Positions 58,275 through 64,000 of a stretch of DNA of 64,000 nucleotides are shown here, in pieces (position 1 is the stretch's first letter; each line of letters begins with the position of its first letter). Source of the DNA: Massilia sp. Mn16-1_5 (lineage in GTDB: Bacteria; Pseudomonadota; Gammaproteobacteria; Burkholderiales; Burkholderiaceae_D); NCBI RefSeq assembly GCF_004798585.1, contig NZ_PPXQ01000011.1:62001-126000 (forward strand), read 5' to 3'. The translations under genes and the position numbers were made by a program. The notes below the pieces were generated by a model. It was not told the origin of the DNA and did no database searches. It was given only the letters and a program-made list of their open reading frames with translations.

Positions 58275-61127
58275 ATGAAAGCCCGCCCACTCGTTGCCGC
58301 ATCGCTGCTGATGGCCGCCCTGAACGGCGCCGGCGCGCAAGGCGGCGCAGGCGGCACCGCAAGCGCGGGCACCCCGTCGACGACGCAGTTGCCCGGCATC
58401 CCGAACATCGCCTTCGACAAGTACGTCCTGCCCAACGGCCTGCAGGTGATCCTGGTCGAGGACAAGCGGCTGCCGCTGGTGGCCGTGAATGTCTGGTACC
58501 ACGTCGGCCCGGCCAACGAGGCGCCGGGACTGACCGGCTTCGCCCACCTGTTCGAGCACATGATGTTCGCCGGCAGCAAGCACTTGCCGCGCGGGCTGGC
58601 CGACCGCCTGATGGAAGGCGCCGGCGCCAGCGACAGCAACGGCAGTACCGACTACGACCGCACCAATTACTACGACACCGTGCCCTCGAACCAGCTCGAG
58701 CTGGCGCTGTGGGTGCATGCCGACCGCATGGGCTACCTGCTCGACGTGCTGGACCAGAAGTCGCTGACCAACCAGCAGGACGTGGTGCGCAACGAGCGGC
58801 GCGACACGGTCGAAAACGAACCCTACGGCATCGTCGAGGAAGCGCTGAACCACGCCCTGTTCCCGCAGGACCATCCGTACCGGGCTTCGGTAATCGGTTC
58901 GCACACCGACATCCAGAACGCCAAGCTCGAAGACGTGCGCGATTTCTTCACCCGCTACTACGGCCCCAACAACGCCAGCATCGTGATCGCCGGCGACATC
59001 GACAAGGTGAAAACCCGCGCCCTGGTGGCGAAGTATTTCGGCAGCCTGCGCCGCGGCCCGGCCGTGGTGCGCCCGAAAGTCGTGACGCCGTCGATCACGA
59101 GCGAAAAGCGGCTGGTGGTGCCGGACCGGGTCGAGCTGCCGCGCGTCTACATGGGCTGGCTGACGCCGCCCGCTTACCAGCCGGATGATGCCGAGCTGGC
59201 GGTGGCGGCCCAGATCCTGGCCGGCGGCAAATCGAGCCGCCTGTATAAATCGCTGGTCTACGGACGCCAGATCGCCCAGGACGTCGATGCCGACCAGGAC
59301 TCGCGCGCGCTGGCATCGACCTTCCTGATCGAGGTCACGGCGCGCACCGGCCACACGCCGGCCGAGATCGAGGAAGCGATCGACGCGGAACTGGCCGCCC
59401 TGCGCGACCACGGTCCCACCGAACAGGAAGTGGCGCGCGCCCGTAACCAGATCGAGACGGCGATCGTCAGCTCGCTCGAAAAACTGGGCGGCGACGGCCT
59501 GGCGGACCAGCTGAACCACTACAACCAGTACACCGGGGACCCCGGCTACCTGGCCCAGGACGTGGCGCAGCTGCGCAAGATTACGGCCGCCGACGTCCAG
59601 CGCGCCGCACGCACCTGGCTGCAGAAAAAATCGCGCGTGGTGGTGGCCGGCGTGCCGGGCATCCCCGAGCTGCCGCCCGACCCGCCGGCCCCGAAGCCGG
59701 CCAAGACGCGCACCAAGGGTATCCCCGGCGGCATCAACGAAGCTGAAGCCTGGCGCGCCCAGATGCCGAAGGCGGGACCGACGCCGAAGATGAACCTGCC
59801 GCAGGGCGAAGCCTTCAAGCTCGAGAACGGCCTGACCGTCATCCACCACTACAACCCGGCGCTGCCGCTGGTGTCGGCCGACCTGGTGGTGCGCAGCGGG
59901 TCGGATGCGAATCCGGTCACCCTGCCCGGCCTGGCCGGCTTCACGGCGCAGATGCTGACCGAGGGCACCGCCACGCGCAGCGCGCCGCGCATCGCCGACG
60001 AGATCGCGCAGCTCGGCGCCTTTCTGGACACCGGCAGCAGCACCGGCGCCTCGAGCGTCTCGCTGCTGGCGCTGCGCGCCAACTTCGGCGCGGCACTCGG
60101 CGTGCTGGCCGACGTGGTCCAGCATCCGGCCTTCCCGACCGCCGAAGTCGAGCGCCAGCGCGCCAGCCGCCTGGGCGACCTGATGCAGCAGCGCGACGAT
60201 CCGGAGACGATTGCCGCCCTGGCCGCCGCCGGCGCCCTGTACGGCCCGCGCCACCCCTACGGATACGGCCAGCTGGGCACCGAGCCGGCGATCCGCGCCG
60301 TCACGCGCGAGGACCTGGAAGGCTTCTGGCGCCGCCACTACGTGCCGGGCAATGCGGCGCTGGTGGTCTCGGGCGACATCTCGCGCAGCGAACTGAAGGC
60401 CCTGGCCGACGCCCACTTCCGCAGCTGGAAGAGCGCCCCGGTGCCGCAGCTCGCTCCCGGCACCCCGGAGACGACCAAGGCGCGTGTGGTGCTGGTCGAC
60501 CAGCCGGGCGCGGGCCAGACGGCGCTGCGTCTGACCATGCTGGGCGCGCAGCGCAAGACGCCGCAGTTCCCGGCGCTGGAAGTCATGAACGCGGCCTTTG
60601 GCGGCCTGTTCACCAGCCGCATCAACCAGAACCTGCGTGAAGACAAGGGCTACACCTATGGCGTGTATTCGGGTTTCCGGTACGACCGCACCCCGGGTCC
60701 CTTCATCATCGCCGGCAGCGTGCGCGCGAACGTGACGGGTGCTTCGGTGTCGGAACTGCTGCGCGAAGCCCAGGCGATGGCGGACAAGCCGCTCGGCGCG
60801 GAAGAGCTGGCCGGCGCGCGCAATGCGCAGCTGCTGTCGCTGCCAAATCACTTCGAGACCAACAGCGACATCGGCGCCAGCCTGGCCGAAGCCTTTGTGT
60901 TCGACCTGCCGCTCGATTACTACAAACAGCTGCCGGCGCGCCTGGAAGCCGTCACCGCGCTTGAGGTCCAGGCTGCGGCGAAGCGCTACCTCGATCCGCA
61001 GCGCCTGCTGGTGGTCGCGGTCGGCGAGCGCAAGAAGATCGCGCCGCAGCTCGACAAGCTGAAACTGGGGCCGGTCGAAGTGCGCGATAGTGAGGGTCAA
61101 CTGCGCGAAGGACAACTCAAGCCATGA
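58275..61127 (+). CDS. M16-family zinc metallopeptidase (two fused halves)
   Basis: 950 residues with a signal peptide. First half holds the inverted zinc motif HLFEH (91-95) and downstream NERRDTVENEPYG supplies the third ligand Glu; the second half (from about residue 515) has the M16 fold without HxxEH (GLAGFTAQMLTEGTATR) and contains REDKGYTYGVYSGFRY. Such single-chain proteins are pitrilysin/insulinase-like peptidases of the periplasm. ATG at 58275. Overlaps the methyltransferase gene by ATGA. Confidence 0.93.
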   Translation: MKARPLVAASLLMAALNGAGAQGGAGGTASAGTPSTTQLPGIPNIAFDKYVLPNGLQVILVEDKRLPLVAVNVWYHVGPANEAPGLTGFAHLFEHMMFAGSKHLPRGLADRLMEGAGASDSNGSTDYDRTNYYDTVPSNQLELALWVHADRMGYLLDVLDQKSLTNQQDVVRNERRDTVENEPYGIVEEALNHALFPQDHPYRASVIGSHTDIQNAKLEDVRDFFTRYYGPNNASIVIAGDIDKVKTRALVAKYFGSLRRGPAVVRPKVVTPSITSEKRLVVPDRVELPRVYMGWLTPPAYQPDDAELAVAAQILAGGKSSRLYKSLVYGRQIAQDVDADQDSRALASTFLIEVTARTGHTPAEIEEAIDAELAALRDHGPTEQEVARARNQIETAIVSSLEKLGGDGLADQLNHYNQYTGDPGYLAQDVAQLRKITAADVQRAARTWLQKKSRVVVAGVPGIPELPPDPPAPKPAKTRTKGIPGGINEAEAWRAQMPKAGPTPKMNLPQGEAFKLENGLTVIHHYNPALPLVSADLVVRSGSDANPVTLPGLAGFTAQMLTEGTATRSAPRIADEIAQLGAFLDTGSSTGASSVSLLALRANFGAALGVLADVVQHPAFPTAEVERQRASRLGDLMQQRDDPETIAALAAAGALYGPRHPYGYGQLGTEPAIRAVTREDLEGFWRRHYVPGNAALVVSGDISRSELKALADAHFRSWKSAPVPQLAPGTPETTKARVVLVDQPGAGQTALRLTMLGAQRKTPQFPALEVMNAAFGGLFTSRINQNLREDKGYTYGVYSGFRYDRTPGPFIIAGSVRANVTGASVSELLREAQAMADKPLGAEELAGARNAQLLSLPNHFETNSDIGASLAEAFVFDLPLDYYKQLPARLEAVTALEVQAAAKRYLDPQRLLVVAVGERKKIAPQLDKLKLGPVEVRDSEGQLREGQLKP

Positions 61128-61792
61128 ACAAGCTGACGGACGAGCGCATCGTCGATGCCTGGTCGCGCAATACCGACCCCTGGGTTGCCGCCGTGCGCGG
61201 CCGAGAAATTGCCAGCCGCGCGCTGGTGACGGATGCCGCGATCGTCGAGGCCGTACGTTCCTGTACGCCGCGTACCGGTGTCGATCTCGGCTGCGGCGAA
61301 GGCTGGCTGATCCGCGCCCTGCCGGAAGTGGAGATGATGGGGGTCGATGCGATTGCCGGCCTGGTCGAGGCGGCGCGGGTGTCGGGTGGCGGCGCGTTCC
61401 GGGTGATGTCCTACGAGGAGATTGCGGCAGGCGGCCTGCAACTGGCGGTCGATGTCGCCGTCTGCAATTTCTCGCTGATCGGGGAAGAGGCGACGGCGAA
61501 CTTGCTGCGCGCGGCGCCGACCTATTTGCGCCCCGGTGGCACGCTGATCGTGCAGACCGTGCACCCCTTGATGGCTTGCGGCGACGCGCCCTATGTCGAT
61601 GGCTGGAGAGAGGGCAGCTGGGCCGGCTTCAGCAGCGATTTCCAGGATGCGCCGCCCTGGTATTTCCGTACCGTGGCGAGCTGGGTGGCGCTGTTCGTCG
61701 AGAACGGCCTGCGTTTGGTGGAGATGCGCGAACCCGTGCATCCGGAGACGGGCAAGCCGGTGTCGCTCATCCTGATGGGCCAGCTGCCGTGA
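61124..61792 (+). CDS. SAM-dependent methyltransferase
   Basis: 222 residues. Class I fold: VDLGCGEGWLIRAL (motif I), MMGVDAIAGLVEAAR and VAVCNFSLIG; later YLRPGGTLIVQTVHP. Target unknown. ATGA overlap with the M16 peptidase gene indicates co-translation. An inverted repeat begins right at its end. Confidence 0.88.
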   Translation: MNKLTDERIVDAWSRNTDPWVAAVRGREIASRALVTDAAIVEAVRSCTPRTGVDLGCGEGWLIRALPEVEMMGVDAIAGLVEAARVSGGGAFRVMSYEEIAAGGLQLAVDVAVCNFSLIGEEATANLLRAAPTYLRPGGTLIVQTVHPLMACGDAPYVDGWREGSWAGFSSDFQDAPPWYFRTVASWVALFVENGLRLVEMREPVHPETGKPVSLILMGQLP

Positions 61793-61875
61793 CGTAGGGT
61801 GGGCGCCCCGTGCCCACCAACCGCATACTCTTCCACTACTCGTCGTTATGGTGGGCACGGGGCGCCCACCCTACG
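61793..61875. repeat. 26-bp perfect inverted repeat (CGTAGGGTGGGC family)
   Basis: Arms 61793-61818 and 61850-61875 are exact reverse complements with a 31-bp spacer. Here the CGTAGGG ends point outward, opposite to the copies at 33.6 and 51.2 kb. It begins at the methyltransferase stop and ends 5 bp before the glf stop. Confidence 0.92.
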
Positions 61876-61880
61876 ACCGA

Positions 61881-63328
<1,448 letters not shown>

Positions 63329-63356
63329 TAACATGTGAACAACTATTCACATGTTA
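63329..63356. promoter_or_regulatory. ArsR/SmtB-type operator
   Basis: Perfect inverted repeat TAACATGTGAA - 6 bp - TTCACATGTTA directly before and across the first possible ATG (63351) of the ArsR gene. TGTGAA/TTCACA arms fit metal-sensing ArsR/SmtB operators. Binding here would block transcription of the ArsR-CDF pair. Confidence 0.8.
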
Positions 63357-63359
63357 ACG

Positions 63360-63680
63360 ATGAGCAAACTCGACCACCCCGATCACGCCATCGCCCAGCT
63401 GGCGGACCTGTTCCACCTGCTGGGTGATGCAACCCGCCTGCGCATCGTGCTGGCCTGCCTTGGCCAGCCGACCTCGGTAGGCGACATCGCCGCCGCGCAC
63501 GCGCTCTCGAGTTCGCTGGTCAGCCATCACCTGCGCCTGCTGCGCGCGGCGCGCATCCTCAAGGCCGAGCGCCAGGGCAAGCAGGTGTTTTATTCGGCGG
63601 CCGACGCCCACATCAGCACCCTGCTCGCCACCATGTTCGAGCACATCGCAGAACCCCTCAACGCAATGGACGCAGCATGA
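63360..63680 (+). CDS. ArsR/SmtB-family metal-responsive repressor
   Basis: 106 residues from the ATG at 63360 (MSKLDHPDH); an in-frame ATG at 63351 lies inside the operator and is less likely. Winged helix: LADLFHLLGDATRLRIVLAC, HALSSSLVSHHLRLLRAARI and ERQGKQVFYSAAD. His residues at both ends (DHPDH; DAHIS and EHIAE) could bind zinc-like ions, as in SmtB/CzrA. Its stop overlaps the CDF transporter start (ATGA). No clear Shine-Dalgarno precedes it, so a leaderless or very short-leader mRNA is possible. Confidence 0.9.
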   Translation: MSKLDHPDHAIAQLADLFHLLGDATRLRIVLACLGQPTSVGDIAAAHALSSSLVSHHLRLLRAARILKAERQGKQVFYSAADAHISTLLATMFEHIAEPLNAMDAA

Positions 63681-64000
63681 GCCACGACCACCACCATCAC
63701 GACCACCACCACGGCCACGGTCACGGCCACCACCATCACATGCCGGAGCCCGGCCACGGACGCGCCTTCGCGCTGGCGATCGGCGTCAACACCCTGTTCG
63801 TCGCCATCGAATTCATCTACGGTTTCATCGCCAACTCGACGGCGCTGATGGCCGACGCCGGCCACAACCTGTCCGACGTGCTGGGCCTGGTGCTGGCCTG
63901 GGGTGCGGCCGCGCTGGCCAAGCGCGCACCGAACGCGCGCTATACCTATGGCCTGCGAAGCTCCTCGATCCTGGCCGCGCTGGCGAACGCGATATTGCTG
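63677..64000 (+). CDS. Cation diffusion facilitator (zinc-type exporter), 3' cut by window
   Basis: First 108 residues visible. A His-rich N-terminus (residues 3-21, mostly His, Gly and Asp) is followed by TM1 and TM2 with the metal site LMADAGHNLSDVLGLVLAWG. This matches CzcD/ZitB-type proton-driven Zn/Co/Cd exporters of the inner membrane. Co-translated with the ArsR repressor, which should derepress it when metal is in excess. Confidence 0.92.
   Translation, partial: MSHDHHHHDHHHGHGHGHHHHMPEPGHGRAFALAIGVNTLFVAIEFIYGFIANSTALMADAGHNLSDVLGLVLAWGAAALAKRAPNARYTYGLRSSSILAALANAILL

Noticed and set aside
58206-61115. A 969-codon open frame on the minus strand opposite the M16 peptidase
   Set aside because: It mirrors the peptidase codons; the composition is low-complexity Arg/Gln/His/Val and no ribosome binding site was seen.

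Overview
The window is GC-rich bacterial chromosome with dense coding on both strands. Gene content points to a betaproteobacterium of the Oxalobacteraceae, Massilia/Telluria/Duganella-like: a second IF-1 gene with a C-terminal extension, a PEP-CTERM protein, a DUF2145 protein, a chromosomal class B3 metallo-beta-lactamase, and the trxA-rho-rpmE2 order. This placement is inference from gene families; no marker gene was compared. I see no prophage, transposase, CRISPR array or rRNA, and only one tRNA gene. The window looks like ordinary core chromosome rich in signalling and accessory metabolism.

Layout. 1-940: 3' part missing of a KamA-type radical SAM aminomutase. 1.2-3.4 kb: secreted single-Cache protein and a chemoreceptor, then mpg facing them. 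4.1-6.3 kb: HDOD protein and a transglutaminase/TPR lipoprotein. 6.3-7.6 kb: second infA and a hypoxanthine-type DNA glycosylase, with an unexplained 0.5 kb spacer. 7.7-13.6 kb: a MexEF-OprN-like RND efflux operon (minus strand). 13.7-15.9 kb: an alpha/beta-hydrolase-fold protein lacking its catalytic Ser and His, translationally coupled to a small secreted peptide and divergent from a LysR regulator. 15.9-18.5 kb: Mpo1-like protein, glycine-zipper lipoprotein, EamA transporter, GNAT acetyltransferase. 19-26.3 kb: complete histidine-utilisation operon hutU-H-G-F-D-I, with its repressor gene hutC about 4 kb away at 30.4 kb; an amidohydrolase, the B3 beta-lactamase and ada lie between. 31-34 kb: lone receiver protein, trxA, rho, rpmE2. 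34-39.5 kb: PMT-family glycosyltransferase, PEP-CTERM protein, a membrane protein running into tRNA-Leu(CAA), DUF2145 pair, solute-binding protein.

39.8-44.2 kb holds an RpfC/RpfG-like pair: an MHYT hybrid kinase and an HD-GYP regulator. 44.2-47.4 kb (gmd, rmd, glycosyltransferase) probably makes and uses GDP-rhamnose. 47.7-51.2 kb: malic enzyme and thiL. 51.3-56.5 kb: an operon yfiR / CHASE8-HAMP hybrid kinase / REC-PAS-GGDEF-EAL-REC, joined by successive 4-bp ATGA overlaps, probably a periplasm-to-c-di-GMP relay. 56.8-61.8 kb: pncC, metallophosphoesterase lipoprotein, M16 peptidase, methyltransferase. 61.9-64 kb: glf, and an ArsR/CDF metal-efflux pair cut by the window edge.

Two themes recur. 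First, c-di-GMP signalling: two separate operons each end in a predicted phosphodiesterase, one HD-GYP and one EAL with a probably inactive GGDEF. Second, three long inverted repeats sharing CGTAGGGYGGGC ends sit just past genes. The most system-like candidates for follow-up are the yfiR-kinase-EAL operon and the pseudo-hydrolase/secreted-peptide/LysR locus.
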